Shown here piece by piece: positions 37,506 through 46,233 of a DNA stretch of 64,000 bases. Every line of letters starts with the position of its first letter. Position 1 is the first letter of the stretch. Under the pieces are notes generated by a model. That model did not search any database, was not told where the DNA came from, and saw only the letters and a list, made by a program, of their open reading frames with translations. Source of the stretch: Enterobacter sp. RIT418 (GTDB lineage: Bacteria; Pseudomonadota; Gammaproteobacteria; Enterobacterales; Enterobacteriaceae); the NCBI RefSeq assembly GCF_003057745.1, contig NZ_QBJD02000005.1:1-64000 (forward strand), read 5' to 3'. Made by a program: the position numbers and the translations under genes.

Positions 37506-39089
37506 CTACACTTCATAATCCAGGTCATCCTCACCGCGCAGCGGAATAAGCTGCACCTTCTGCACGCGGTGGCTTTCAACCTGCAGCGTCTTAATCATGT
37601 AATCCCCCACCTGAACCTCTTCGCCCGGCGTGGGGATACGCTGCAGGTACTCCATGAGCAGCCCCGCGATGGTGTGGTACTCGCGCTTCTCATCAAGCGG
37701 CAGAGGAACAAACTGCACCAGATCTTCAAGCGGCATATGGCCGTTTGCCGTCCAGGTGCCGTCGGCGTTCTTCTGGATATCGTGACGGGCGTCGATCTCG
37801 TCCACCTCGTTCGGTAAATTCCCGGCGATGGTCTCCATCACGTCGCTGAGCGTCACCAGACCCTCCACGGAACCAAATTCATCCACCACGAACGCAAAGT
37901 GGGTGCGCGCGTTGCGGAACTGCTCCAGCGCGGAGAGCAGCGGTAGCCCCTCCGGGAACACCAGCGGCTGGCGCACCAGCGCGCGCAGGTTGAGCGGCTC
38001 GCCGTGAAGCTGCTGCTGCAGCAGGTCGATCACGTGCACCACGCCCAGCAGCTCCTCTTCCTCTTCACCGCCGGTGACCACCACGCGGGTGTGCTGATTT
38101 TTGTCCAGCAGGGCGCGCACGTGCTCTTCGGGCGCCGTCAGGTCGATATGCTCGATATCGTGGCGCGAGGTCATAATGCTGCTGACCGTACGCTGGTTCA
38201 GGTTCAGCACCCGCTCGATCATCCTCCGCTCCTGCGGGTTAAAGATCGGCTCGTCGCGATGGTCGGCCAGCATCGCGGAGGATTCCGCATCCAGCTCCGC
38301 GTCCTCTTTTTTCCCGCTGAGCAGGCGCATCACCGTGTCGGCCGTGCGCTGGCGCAGCGTCTGGTTGGCGGAGAGGAAGCGGCGGCGGTTAAACGACGCC
38401 AGCTGGTTAAGCGCTTCGATAATCACCGAGAAGCCAATCGCCGCGTACAGATAGCCTTTAGGAATGTAGAAGCCGAACCCGTCGGCCACCAGGCTAAAGC
38501 CGATCATCAGCAGGAAGCTCAGGCAGAGGATCACAATGGTCGGGTGGCTGTTCACAAACCGCGTCAGCGCCTTGCTGGCCATCACCATCAGCGTAATGGC
38601 GATGATCACGGCGGCCATCATTACCGCGAGGTGGTCCACCATCCCGACGGCGGTGATCACCGAGTCCAGCGAGAAGACGGCGTCCAGCACCACGATTTGC
38701 GCCACCACCGGCCAGAATTTGGCGCCCCGGCGCTGGGTCGGGTTTTCGCTGTCCTTGCCCTCAAGCCGCTCGTTGAGCTCCACCGTGGCTTTGAACAGCA
38801 GGAACAACCCGCCGAACAGCATGATCAGGTCCCGGGCGCTAAAGCTCAGGCCGTGAACGGTGAAGAGGGGAGTGGTCAGCGTCACCAGCCAGGAAATTGA
38901 CGCCAGCAGCAGCAGGCGCATCACCATCGCCAGCAGCAGGCCGGTGACGCGCGCGCGGTCACGCTGCGCAGGGGGCAGTTTTTCCGCGAGGATAGCGATA
39001 AAAACCAGGTTATCAATACCGAGGACTAATTCAAGAACAACCAGCGTAACCAGCCCGGCCCAGATTGATGGATCGGCAATCCATTCCAT
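37506..39089 (-). CDS. yegH: TerC-CBS-CorC_HlyC membrane protein YegH
   Basis: The protein is 527 residues, as in E. coli YegH. It has an N-terminal TerC-type membrane domain of about seven helices ([40 protein letters not shown], with conserved acidic residues), a tandem CBS pair ([49 protein letters not shown]) and a C-terminal CorC/HlyC transporter-associated domain. A role in metal transport is suggested by the family but is not proved. It is transcribed away from the colanic acid promoter. Confidence 0.94.
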   Translation of the reverse strand: MEWIADPSIWAGLVTLVVLELVLGIDNLVFIAILAEKLPPAQRDRARVTGLLLAMVMRLLLLASISWLVTLTTPLFTVHGLSFSARDLIMLFGGLFLLFKATVELNERLEGKDSENPTQRRGAKFWPVVAQIVVLDAVFSLDSVITAVGMVDHLAVMMAAVIIAITLMVMASKALTRFVNSHPTIVILCLSFLLMIGFSLVADGFGFYIPKGYLYAAIGFSVIIEALNQLASFNRRRFLSANQTLRQRTADTVMRLLSGKKEDAELDAESSAMLADHRDEPIFNPQERRMIERVLNLNQRTVSSIMTSRHDIEHIDLTAPEEHVRALLDKNQHTRVVVTGGEEEEELLGVVHVIDLLQQQLHGEPLNLRALVRQPLVFPEGLPLLSALEQFRNARTHFAFVVDEFGSVEGLVTLSDVMETIAGNLPNEVDEIDARHDIQKNADGTWTANGHMPLEDLVQFVPLPLDEKREYHTIAGLLMEYLQRIPTPGEEVQVGDYMIKTLQVESHRVQKVQLIPLRGEDDLDYEV

Positions 39090-39344
39090 AGTAATAGCAA
39101 TACCTTCTGTTGTATGACCAATGTCACACTTCGATCATGGATAATATGCAGGAAAAATGCAATGCCATGCTGAGATTTCTCTTAATACTGCCGAGATATA
39201 AGATCGCCAAATAATGTGTCTGTAAATAAGCCAGTTGCGCAGAATATATTACATAGTTACGTATTTAGGAAATATCGCAGGCCAGGGCTTTTAATAATAT
39301 TTTGTCAATATAAAGAAAATCCTAAAACCACGAAAACTTGCGCT

Positions 39345-39358
39345 TAATATTATTCTTA
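39345..39358 (+). promoter_or_regulatory. Candidate RcsAB box of the colanic acid promoter
   Basis: TAATATTATTCTTA matches 11 of 14 positions of the RcsAB consensus TAAGAATATTCCTA. Its centre is about 54 nt upstream of the start site predicted from the extended -10 at 39391-39399. Activation of the cps operon by RcsA-RcsB at this location is established in E. coli. Confidence 0.7.
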
Positions 39359-39565
39359 AAAACCAATATTAGGACGGTTGTCTCCTTGCCTGCTATTAGG
39401 TTAGCTGCAACAATTCTCCCAGCATCAAATGTTAAATTTCCTTGTTGCTATTATTGTTTCGGTCTGACGAGAAGGTTATTCATTTTCAGCCGACGTCAAA
39501 CGTTGCTGAACTATTTTCCAAAAGACCTCATCCAAGAGGGAGTTTATCCATAACACATTGTTTAG

Positions 39566-39604
39566 TCAGTGGATTGGTAACTGAAAGCCAAGGGCGGTAG
39601 CGTG
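39566..39604 (+). promoter_or_regulatory. JUMPstart element with ops site (RfaH recruitment)
   Basis: The last 12 bases, GGCGGTAGCGTG (39593-39604), are the exact ops core. The preceding bases (TCAGTGGATTGGTAACTGAA, then AGCCAAG) match the longer JUMPstart sequence. RfaH loads onto paused RNA polymerase at ops and suppresses polarity over long polysaccharide operons. The site lies in the wza leader, 178 nt before the start codon. Confidence 0.92.
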
Positions 39605-39782
39605 CCCGAAAGCGTGTGAGTCAGCCTCAATTATTCTGTCAATAGCCAATGGATGAATAAGCTTTTTTTAGGACTGATGCCAGTTATATTTCTTTCGTGT
39701 TAACTGCATTCTGAATGACATAACGATCCGCGCTTATTTAATTTGCACAGGATAATTACTCTGCCAAAGTGATAAATAATCA

Positions 39783-40922
39783 ATGATGAAATCCAAAATG
39801 AAATTGATGCCATTATTGGTGTCTGTGACCTTGATGAGTGGTTGCACGGTGTTTCCCGGCAGCAATATGTCAACAATGGGAAAGGATGTGATTAAACAGC
39901 AGGATGCTGATTTTGACCTCGACAAAATGGTGAATGTGTATCCGTTAACCCCGCGTCTGGTTGAACAATTACGCCCGCGTCCAAATGTTGCGCAGCCGAA
40001 TATGTCCCTGGATCAGGAAATCGCCAACTACCAGTATCGCGTCGGGCCGGGTGACGTCATTAACGTGACCGTCTGGGACCACCCCGAACTCACCACGCCA
40101 GCGGGTCAGTACCGCAGCTCAAGCGACACCGGCAACTGGGTGCAGTCTGACGGGACGATGTTCTATCCGTATATTGGCAAAGTGCATGTGGCAGGCAAAA
40201 CGCTTGCCGAGATCCGTAGTGATATTACCGGCCGCTTAGCGCAGTACATCGCCGACCCGCAGGTAGACGTTAATATCGCCGCGTTCCGCTCGCAGAAAGC
40301 CTACATTTCCGGCCAGGTGAACAAGTCCGGCCAGCAGGCCATCACCAACGTTCCGCTGACCGTGCTGGACGCTATCAACGCCGCCGGCGGCCTGACCGAC
40401 GGCGCCGACTGGCGCAACGTGGTGCTGACGCACGGCGGAAAAGAGCAGCGCATCTCGCTCCAGGCGCTGATGCAAAACGGCGATCTGACGCAAAACCGCC
40501 TGCTTTATCCGGGCGACATTCTCTACGTGCCGCGCAACGACGATCTGAAAGTGTTCGTGATGGGCGAAGTGAAGAAGCAGAGCACGCTCAAAATGGACTT
40601 CAGCGGCATGACCCTGACCGAAGCGCTGGGCAATGCGGAAGGCATCGACCTGACCTCCTCCAACGCCAGCGGCATCTTCGTGATCCGCCCTCTGAAGGAC
40701 GACGCCAGCAGCAAAGGCAAGATTGCCAACATTTACCAGCTCGATATGTCCGACGCCACCTCGCTGGTGATGGCAACGTCGTTCCGCCTCCAGCCTTATG
40801 ACGTGGTGTATGTCACTACCGCGCCGGTTGCCCGCTGGAACCGCCTGATCAACCAGTTGCTGCCAACCATCAGTGGCGTTCGCTACATGACGGATACGGC
40901 GCGCGACATTCACACCTGGTAA
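39783..40922 (+). CDS. wza: Outer-membrane polysaccharide export lipoprotein Wza
   Basis: Wza is an octameric outer-membrane channel through which colanic acid leaves the cell. The 379-residue length matches E. coli Wza. The signal peptide ends in a lipobox MSGC (Cys near residue 21). The PES domain reads [19 protein letters not shown]. Two SLBB domains follow ([39 protein letters not shown]), and the C-terminal amphipathic helix [19 protein letters not shown] forms the outer-membrane barrel. It is the first gene of the operon. wzb starts 6 nt later. Confidence 0.97.
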   Translation: MMKSKMKLMPLLVSVTLMSGCTVFPGSNMSTMGKDVIKQQDADFDLDKMVNVYPLTPRLVEQLRPRPNVAQPNMSLDQEIANYQYRVGPGDVINVTVWDHPELTTPAGQYRSSSDTGNWVQSDGTMFYPYIGKVHVAGKTLAEIRSDITGRLAQYIADPQVDVNIAAFRSQKAYISGQVNKSGQQAITNVPLTVLDAINAAGGLTDGADWRNVVLTHGGKEQRISLQALMQNGDLTQNRLLYPGDILYVPRNDDLKVFVMGEVKKQSTLKMDFSGMTLTEALGNAEGIDLTSSNASGIFVIRPLKDDASSKGKIANIYQLDMSDATSLVMATSFRLQPYDVVYVTTAPVARWNRLINQLLPTISGVRYMTDTARDIHTW

Positions 40923-40928
40923 GCCGCG

Positions 40929-41372
40929 ATGTTTAACAAAATTTTGGTGGTATGCGTGGGGAACATTTGCCGTTCCCCAACGGCTGAACGTCTGCTGAAG
41001 CAGTACCAGCCTGCGTTAACGGTTGATTCTGCGGGTCTGGGCGCGCTGGTCGGCAAAGGCGCCGACGAACGCGCCTCAAACGTCGCTCTGGATCATCACC
41101 TCTCCCTCGACGGGCACGTTGCCCGCCAGGTCACCGGCCGGATGTGTCGGGAATATGACCTGATCCTCGCGATGGAAAAGCGCCACATTCACGCGCTCTG
41201 CGATATCGCACCCGAAATGCGCGGCAAGGTGATGCTCTTTGGCCACTGGGACGGCGAGCGCGAAATTCCCGACCCGTATCGCAAGAGCCGTGAGGCATTT
41301 GAGGCGGTATACACCTTACTTGACCAGTCTGCCCAACAGTGGGCGCAGGCACTGAAAGCTCAGCAGGGATAA
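40929..41372 (+). CDS. wzb: Low-molecular-weight protein tyrosine phosphatase Wzb
   Basis: Wzb dephosphorylates the tyrosine kinase Wzc, a cycle needed for colanic acid polymer export. It has 147 residues as in E. coli. The P-loop CVGNICRSPTAE has the nucleophile Cys9 and Arg15, and the general-acid aspartates lie in IPDPYRKSREAF. It lies between wza and wzc with gaps of 6 and 1 nt. Confidence 0.97.
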   Translation: MFNKILVVCVGNICRSPTAERLLKQYQPALTVDSAGLGALVGKGADERASNVALDHHLSLDGHVARQVTGRMCREYDLILAMEKRHIHALCDIAPEMRGKVMLFGHWDGEREIPDPYRKSREAFEAVYTLLDQSAQQWAQALKAQQG

Positions 41373-41373
41373 C

Positions 41374-43536
41374 ATGACAGAAAAAACAAAACCTTCTGCC
41401 GCCCCGACGTCGGGCAGTGATGAAATTGATATTGGCCGCCTGGTTGGCACCGTTGTCGAAGCGAAGTGGTGGGTGCTTGGGATCACCGCCGTATTTGCCG
41501 CCGCCGCGGTGATCTATACGCTTTTCGCCACCCCGATCTACAGCGCCGACGCGCTGGTGCAAATCGAACAAAACACCGGCAACTCGCTGGTGCAGGACAT
41601 TGGCTCCGCGCTGGCGAACAAGCCGCCCGCCTCGGACGCTGAAATTCAGCTGATCCAGTCTCGCCTGGTGCTGGGAAAAACGGTTCACGATCTGGGCCTG
41701 GATATCTCCGTGACCAAAAATACCTTCCCGATCTTCGGCGCGGGCTGGGACAGGCTCATGGGCCGCAGCAATGACACGGTAAAAGTGAGCGATTTCGTGC
41801 TGCCGAAAGGGACAGGCGACCAAACCTTCACCCTTACCGTGCTAGGGCCAACCCGGTATCAGCTGACCAGCGACGCGGGCTTCAGCGCGCGCGGTGAAGT
41901 TGGGCAGATGCTGACCAAAGACGGCGTGAGCATGCGGGTCAGCGCGATCCACGCGCAGGAGGGCGGCGAGTTTACCGTCACCAAATTCTCCACGCTCGGG
42001 ATGATCAACAACCTGCAAAACAACCTGACCGTGACGGAAAACGGTAAAGACACCGGCGTGCTGAGCATGACCTTTACCGGGGAAGATAAGGATCAGATCC
42101 GCGACATCCTCAACAGCATCACCCGCAACTACCTTGAGCAGAACGTTGAGCGCAAGTCGGCCGAGGCTGCGAAAAGCCTGGCCTTCCTCGGTAAACAGCT
42201 TCCTGAAGTGCGTGCTCGCCTGGACGACGCCGAAAACAAGCTGAACGCGTTCCGCCAGGATAAAGACTCCGTTGACCTGCCGCTGGAAGCGAAGTCCGTT
42301 CTCGACTCGATGGTCAACATCGACGCCCAGCTGAACGAGCTGACCTTTAAGGAAGCGGAAATCTCCAAGCTCTATACCAAGCGCCATCCGGCCTACCGCA
42401 CGCTGCTGGAAAAACGCCAGACGCTGGAAGAAGAGAAGGCGAAGCTTAACAACCGCGTAACCGCCATGCCGAAAACGCAGCAGGAGATCGTTCGCCTGAC
42501 GCGCGACGTGGAGTCCGGCCAGCAGGTTTACATGCAGCTGCTGAACAAGCAGCAGGAGCTGAAGATCACCGAGGCCAGCACCGTTGGCGACGTGCGCATC
42601 GTTGACCCGGCCATCACCCAGCCCGGCGTGCTGAAGCCAAAGAAAGCGCTGATTATTTTCGGCAGCATTATTCTCGGCCTGATGCTCTCCATCGTCGGCG
42701 TGCTGCTGCGCTCCCTGTTCAACCGCGGTATCGAAAGCCCGCAGGTGCTGGAGGAGAACGGTATCAGCGTCTACGCCAGCATCCCGCTGTCCGAGTGGCA
42801 GAAGTCGCGTGACAGCGTGAAAACCGTGAAGGGCGTTAAGCGCTACAAGCAGAGCCAGCTCCTTGCCGTGGGTAACCCGACCGACCTGGCGATTGAAGCG
42901 GTGCGCAGCCTGCGTACCAGCCTGCACTTCGCCATGATGCAGGCCAAGAATAACGTGCTGATGATGACCGGCGTCAGCCCGTCGATTGGTAAAACCTTCG
43001 TCTGCGCCAACCTGGCGGCGGTGGTGAGCCAGACCAACAAGCGCGTGCTGCTGATCGACTGCGATATGCGTAAGGGCTATACCCACGAGCTGCTGGGCAC
43101 CAACAACGTTAACGGCCTGTCTGAAATTCTGCTCGGCAAAGGGGAAATCAGCGAAAGCGCTAAGCCGACCTCGATTCCTAAGTTCGACCTGATCCCGCGC
43201 GGCCAGGTGCCGCCGAACCCGTCCGAGCTGCTGATGAGCGAGCGCTTTACGCAGCTGATTGAATGGGCGAGCAAACACTATGACCTGGTGCTGATCGATA
43301 CCCCGCCAATTCTGGCCGTGACCGATGCCGCCGTCGTGGGCCGCCATGCGGGCACCACGCTGATGGTGGCGCGCTATGCGGTTAACACGCTGAAGGAAGT
43401 GGAAACCAGCCTCAGCCGGTTCGAGCAAAACGGCATCGAGGTGAAAGGGGTGATCCTGAACTCCATCTTCCGCCGCGCGACCGGGTATCAGGATTACGGT
43501 TATTACGAGTACGAATATAAGTCTGACAGTAAATAA
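41374..43536 (+). CDS. wzc: Polysaccharide co-polymerase and tyrosine autokinase Wzc
   Basis: Wzc is an inner-membrane BY-kinase that controls chain length and export with Wza. The 720-residue length equals E. coli Wzc. It has a Wzz-type domain with TM1 at about 32-52, a long periplasmic coiled coil (about 250-390), and TM2 at about 428-448 (LIIFGSIILGLMLSIVGVL). The cytoplasmic kinase carries Walker A SPSIGKTFVCANLAAV, Walker A-prime LLIDCDMRKG and Walker B LVLIDTPPIL. The C-terminal cluster holds six tyrosines (GYQDYGYYEYEY). A palindromic repeat follows the stop. Confidence 0.97.
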   Translation: MTEKTKPSAAPTSGSDEIDIGRLVGTVVEAKWWVLGITAVFAAAAVIYTLFATPIYSADALVQIEQNTGNSLVQDIGSALANKPPASDAEIQLIQSRLVLGKTVHDLGLDISVTKNTFPIFGAGWDRLMGRSNDTVKVSDFVLPKGTGDQTFTLTVLGPTRYQLTSDAGFSARGEVGQMLTKDGVSMRVSAIHAQEGGEFTVTKFSTLGMINNLQNNLTVTENGKDTGVLSMTFTGEDKDQIRDILNSITRNYLEQNVERKSAEAAKSLAFLGKQLPEVRARLDDAENKLNAFRQDKDSVDLPLEAKSVLDSMVNIDAQLNELTFKEAEISKLYTKRHPAYRTLLEKRQTLEEEKAKLNNRVTAMPKTQQEIVRLTRDVESGQQVYMQLLNKQQELKITEASTVGDVRIVDPAITQPGVLKPKKALIIFGSIILGLMLSIVGVLLRSLFNRGIESPQVLEENGISVYASIPLSEWQKSRDSVKTVKGVKRYKQSQLLAVGNPTDLAIEAVRSLRTSLHFAMMQAKNNVLMMTGVSPSIGKTFVCANLAAVVSQTNKRVLLIDCDMRKGYTHELLGTNNVNGLSEILLGKGEISESAKPTSIPKFDLIPRGQVPPNPSELLMSERFTQLIEWASKHYDLVLIDTPPILAVTDAAVVGRHAGTTLMVARYAVNTLKEVETSLSRFEQNGIEVKGVILNSIFRRATGYQDYGYYEYEYKSDSK

Positions 43537-43549
43537 CAAAATACCCACA

Positions 43550-43679
43550 CCCCTCACCCTAACCCTCTCCCCACAGGGGAGAGGGGACTGTCCGGTGCGG
43601 GAGTTTGGGTATGAACATAATGACGACTACTGACTGCCTTTCACCCTCTCCCCTTTGGGGAGAGGGCTGGGGTGAGGGG
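43550..43679. repeat. Composite palindromic repeat, copy 4 (wzc-wcaA)
   Basis: The left arm CCCCTCACCCTAACCCTCTC continues CCC-ACA-GGGGAGAGGGG. The right arm reads CCCTCTCCCC-TTT-GGGGAGAGGG then CTGGGGTGAGGGG. Each arm is itself a hairpin, and the two outer arms are inverted copies of each other over about 23 bp, separated by about 60 nt of unique sequence. This gives a MITE-like symmetrical unit of 130 bp inside the operon. Confidence 0.9.
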
Positions 43680-43685
43680 AAGACC

Positions 43686-44528
43686 ATGAACACACAACGC
43701 CCTTTAATTTCGATCTATATGCCGACATGGAACCGTCAGCAGCTGGCGATCCGCGCCATTAAGTCGGTGTTACGTCAGGATTACGATAACTGGGAGCTGA
43801 TTATCGTCGACGACTGTTCATCCTCCTTCGAGCAGCTGCAAAAGTTTGTCGCCGACCTCAACGACCCGCGCGTGATGTATACGCACAACGCCATCAACTC
43901 CGGCGCGTGCGCGGTGCGCAACCAGGCGATTATGCAGGCGAAGGGCCAGTACCTGACCGGTATTGACGATGACGACGAGTGGACGCCGAACCGCCTGTCG
44001 ATTTTCCTGTCGCACAAGGCGCAGCTGGTGACGCACGCGTTTTTATATGCCAACGACTACGTCTGCCAGGGCGAGGTGTACTCGCAGCCCGCGAGCCTGC
44101 CGCTGTACCCGAAATCGCCGTACTCTCGCCGCCTGTTCTACAAGCGCAACATTATTGGCAATCAGGTCTTTACCTGGGCATGGCGTTTTAAGGAGTGTCT
44201 GTTCGATACCGAGCTGAAGGCGGCGCAGGATTACGACATCTTCCTGCGCATGGTGGTGGAGTACGGCGAGCCGTGGAAGGTAGAGGAAGCCACGCAGATC
44301 CTGCACATCAACCACGGCGAAATGCAGATTACCTCGTCGCCGAAAAAATTCTCCGGCTACTTCCACTTTTACCGCAAGCACAAGGACAAGTTCGACCGCG
44401 CCAGCCGTAAATATCAGCTCTTCACCCTTTACCAGATCCGCAACAAGCGCATGAACTGGCGCACGCTGATAACGCTGCTGTCGGTACGCAACGGCAAGCG
44501 TCTGGCCGACGGGCTTCGGGGGAAATAA
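43686..44528 (+). CDS. wcaA: Colanic acid glycosyltransferase WcaA
   Basis: WcaA is a GT2-family transferase of the colanic acid unit, assigned as the glucuronosyltransferase in E. coli biochemistry. The 280-residue form starts MNTQRPLISIYMPTWNRQQL, close to the 279-residue E. coli protein, and has VDDCSS and the metal-binding DDDDEWTPNRL. The open frame extends to 43605, but those 27 residues are translated repeat sequence (SPSPLWGEGWGEGK), so ATG 43686 is chosen. The ribosome site GAGGGGA lies at the edge of the palindromic repeat. It overlaps wcaB by 1 nt. Confidence 0.94.
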   Translation: MNTQRPLISIYMPTWNRQQLAIRAIKSVLRQDYDNWELIIVDDCSSSFEQLQKFVADLNDPRVMYTHNAINSGACAVRNQAIMQAKGQYLTGIDDDDEWTPNRLSIFLSHKAQLVTHAFLYANDYVCQGEVYSQPASLPLYPKSPYSRRLFYKRNIIGNQVFTWAWRFKECLFDTELKAAQDYDIFLRMVVEYGEPWKVEEATQILHINHGEMQITSSPKKFSGYFHFYRKHKDKFDRASRKYQLFTLYQIRNKRMNWRTLITLLSVRNGKRLADGLRGK

Positions 44529-45019
44529 TGTTTCTGGAAGATTGCCGCGCAAATAGCTGGAGCCTGCGCCCGTGCTGCATGGTTCTGGCCTATCGCATCG
44601 CGCACTTTTGCTCCGTATGGCGCAAGAAAAACGTGCTAAACAACATTTGGGCCGCGCCGGTGCTGGTGCTGTACCGCATCGTCACCGAGTGCATTTTTGG
44701 CTATGAGATTCAGGCTGCCGCCACCATCGGCCGACGCTTCACCATTCACCACGGCTATGCCGTCGTCATCAACAAGTTTGTCGTCGCGGGGGATGACTTC
44801 ACCATTCGCCACGCCGTGACCATAGGCAACCGCGGGCCGGACAGCCTGGCCTGCCCGGTGATTGGCAACAACGTCGAGCTGGGGGCGAACGTGGTAATGA
44901 TTGGCGACATCGCGATCGGCAATAACGTGACGATTGGCGCAGGCAGCGTGGTGCTGGACAGCGTTCCCGACAACGCGCTGGTGGTGGGCGAGAAGGCCCG
45001 CGTGAAGGTGATTGAATGA
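44528..45019 (+). CDS. wcaB: Colanic acid acetyltransferase WcaB
   Basis: WcaB is a left-handed beta-helix (hexapeptide) acetyltransferase, 163 residues (162 in E. coli), related to serine acetyltransferases. Hexapeptide repeats are visible from about residue 65 to 150 (IGNNVELGANVVMIGDIAIG, NNVTIGAGSVV), with the active-site histidine region HHGYAVVINKF. It acetylates one sugar of the colanic repeat; WcaF is the second such enzyme. It overlaps wcaA by 1 nt and wcaC by 4 nt. Confidence 0.94.
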   Translation: MFLEDCRANSWSLRPCCMVLAYRIAHFCSVWRKKNVLNNIWAAPVLVLYRIVTECIFGYEIQAAATIGRRFTIHHGYAVVINKFVVAGDDFTIRHAVTIGNRGPDSLACPVIGNNVELGANVVMIGDIAIGNNVTIGAGSVVLDSVPDNALVVGEKARVKVIE

Positions 45020-46233
45020 ACATTCTGCAATTTAACGTGCGCCTCGCAGAGGGCGGGGCGGCAGGCGTGGCGCTGGATCTGCACCAGCGCGCGCTGCAAC
45101 AGGGACTTCATTCGCGCTTTGTCTACGGCTACGGCAAGGGCGGCAAAAAAAGCGTCAGCCACGACAGCTATCCGCACGTCGTAAAGCAGACGCCGCGCCT
45201 GACCTCAATGGCCAACATTGCCCTGTTTCGCCTGTTCAACCGCGATCTGTTTGGCAACCTCAACAACCTTTACCGCACGGTCACCCGCACCAGCGGCCCG
45301 GTTGTGCTGCATTTCCACGTGCTGCACAGCTACTGGCTGAATCTGGAAGAGGTGGTGTCGTTTTGTGAAAACGTGCAGGCCCACAAGCCGGACACCCGCT
45401 TCGTCTGGACGCTGCACGACCACTGGAGCGTGACCGGGCGCTGCGCGTTTACCGACGGCTGCGAAGGCTGGAAAGATAACTGCCAGAAATGCCCGACGCT
45501 CAGCAACTATCCGCCGGTGAAGGTGGATCGCGCCCACCAGCTGGTAGCCGGCAAGCGCCAGCTGTTCCGCGAGATGCTTTCGCTCGGCTGCACCTTTATT
45601 TCACCGAGCCAGCACGTGGCGGACGCCTTTAACAGCCTGTACGGGGCAGGGCGCTGCAAAATTATCAATAACGGCATCGACGTGGCGACGGAAGAGATTC
45701 TGGCAGAGCTCACGCCGGTTGCGCAGACCGCAGGCAGGCCGAAAATTGCCGTGGTGGCGCACGACCTGCGCTACGACGGCAAAACTAACCAGCAGCTGGT
45801 GCGCGACATGATGGCGCTCGGCGACAAGATTGAGCTGCATACCTTCGGCAAATTTTCACCGTTTGACGGGGCCAACGTGGTGAACCACGGGTTTGAAACC
45901 GACAAGCGTAAGCTGATGAGCGCGCTGAATGAAATGGACGCGCTGGTGTTCAGCTCGCGCGTCGACAACTACCCGCTGATCCTCTGCGAAGCGCTTTCCA
46001 TCGGCGTGCCGGTGATTGCGACCCACAGCGACGCGGCGCGTGAGGTGCTGGAAAAATCGGGCGGTAAAACCTTTGCGGAAAACGAGGTGCTGCCGCTGGT
46101 GCAGATGCCGAAGGCGGAGATTGCGCAGGCCGTTTTTGGCACTGACCTGGAATCGTTCCGCAAGCGCAGCCGCAAGGCCTACAGTGGACAACAGATGCTG
46201 GAGGAGTATGTCTCGTTCTATCAGAATCTGTAG
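45016..46233 (+). CDS. wcaC: Colanic acid glycosyltransferase WcaC
   Basis: WcaC is a GT4-family (GT-B fold) transferase, 405 residues as in E. coli, assigned to galactose addition. The N-terminal domain begins MNILQFNVRLAEGGAAGVAL. WTLHDHWSVTGRCAFTDGC contains a conserved cysteine/histidine region. The C-terminal nucleotide-binding half includes VFSSRVDNYPLILCEALSIG. It overlaps wcaB by 4 nt and wcaD by 26 nt. Confidence 0.94.
   Translation: MNILQFNVRLAEGGAAGVALDLHQRALQQGLHSRFVYGYGKGGKKSVSHDSYPHVVKQTPRLTSMANIALFRLFNRDLFGNLNNLYRTVTRTSGPVVLHFHVLHSYWLNLEEVVSFCENVQAHKPDTRFVWTLHDHWSVTGRCAFTDGCEGWKDNCQKCPTLSNYPPVKVDRAHQLVAGKRQLFREMLSLGCTFISPSQHVADAFNSLYGAGRCKIINNGIDVATEEILAELTPVAQTAGRPKIAVVAHDLRYDGKTNQQLVRDMMALGDKIELHTFGKFSPFDGANVVNHGFETDKRKLMSALNEMDALVFSSRVDNYPLILCEALSIGVPVIATHSDAAREVLEKSGGKTFAENEVLPLVQMPKAEIAQAVFGTDLESFRKRSRKAYSGQQMLEEYVSFYQNL

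Larger units (their letters stand above)
39090..39782 (+). other. Colanic acid operon leader region
   Basis: This 693-nt non-coding stretch lies between yegH and wza. It carries the RcsAB-box candidate (39345-39358), a possible extended -10 TGCTATTAG (39391-39399) and the JUMPstart/ops element (39566-39604). The long untranslated leader (about 380 nt from the predicted start site) is expected for wza-type operons. A 71-codon open frame at 39338-39553 is not believed to be a gene. Confidence 0.8.

Noticed and set aside
39338-39553. 71-codon open frame in the wza leader
   Set aside because: It overlaps the RcsAB box and predicted promoter, has no convincing ribosome site, and reads like translated untranslated-leader DNA.
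41842-43557. 571-codon minus-strand open frame opposite wzc
   Set aside because: It is antisense to a full-length conserved gene; such frames arise from the high GC and codon bias of wzc. The same holds for long antisense frames opposite mdtB, mdtC, mdtD and manB.
43605-43685. N-terminal extension of WcaA
   Set aside because: It is a translation of the palindromic repeat; the homologous protein starts at 43686, where a Shine-Dalgarno is present.
46016-46207. Upstream extension of WcaD
   Set aside because: It is wcaC sequence read in another frame and very arginine-rich; the family start is at 46208.
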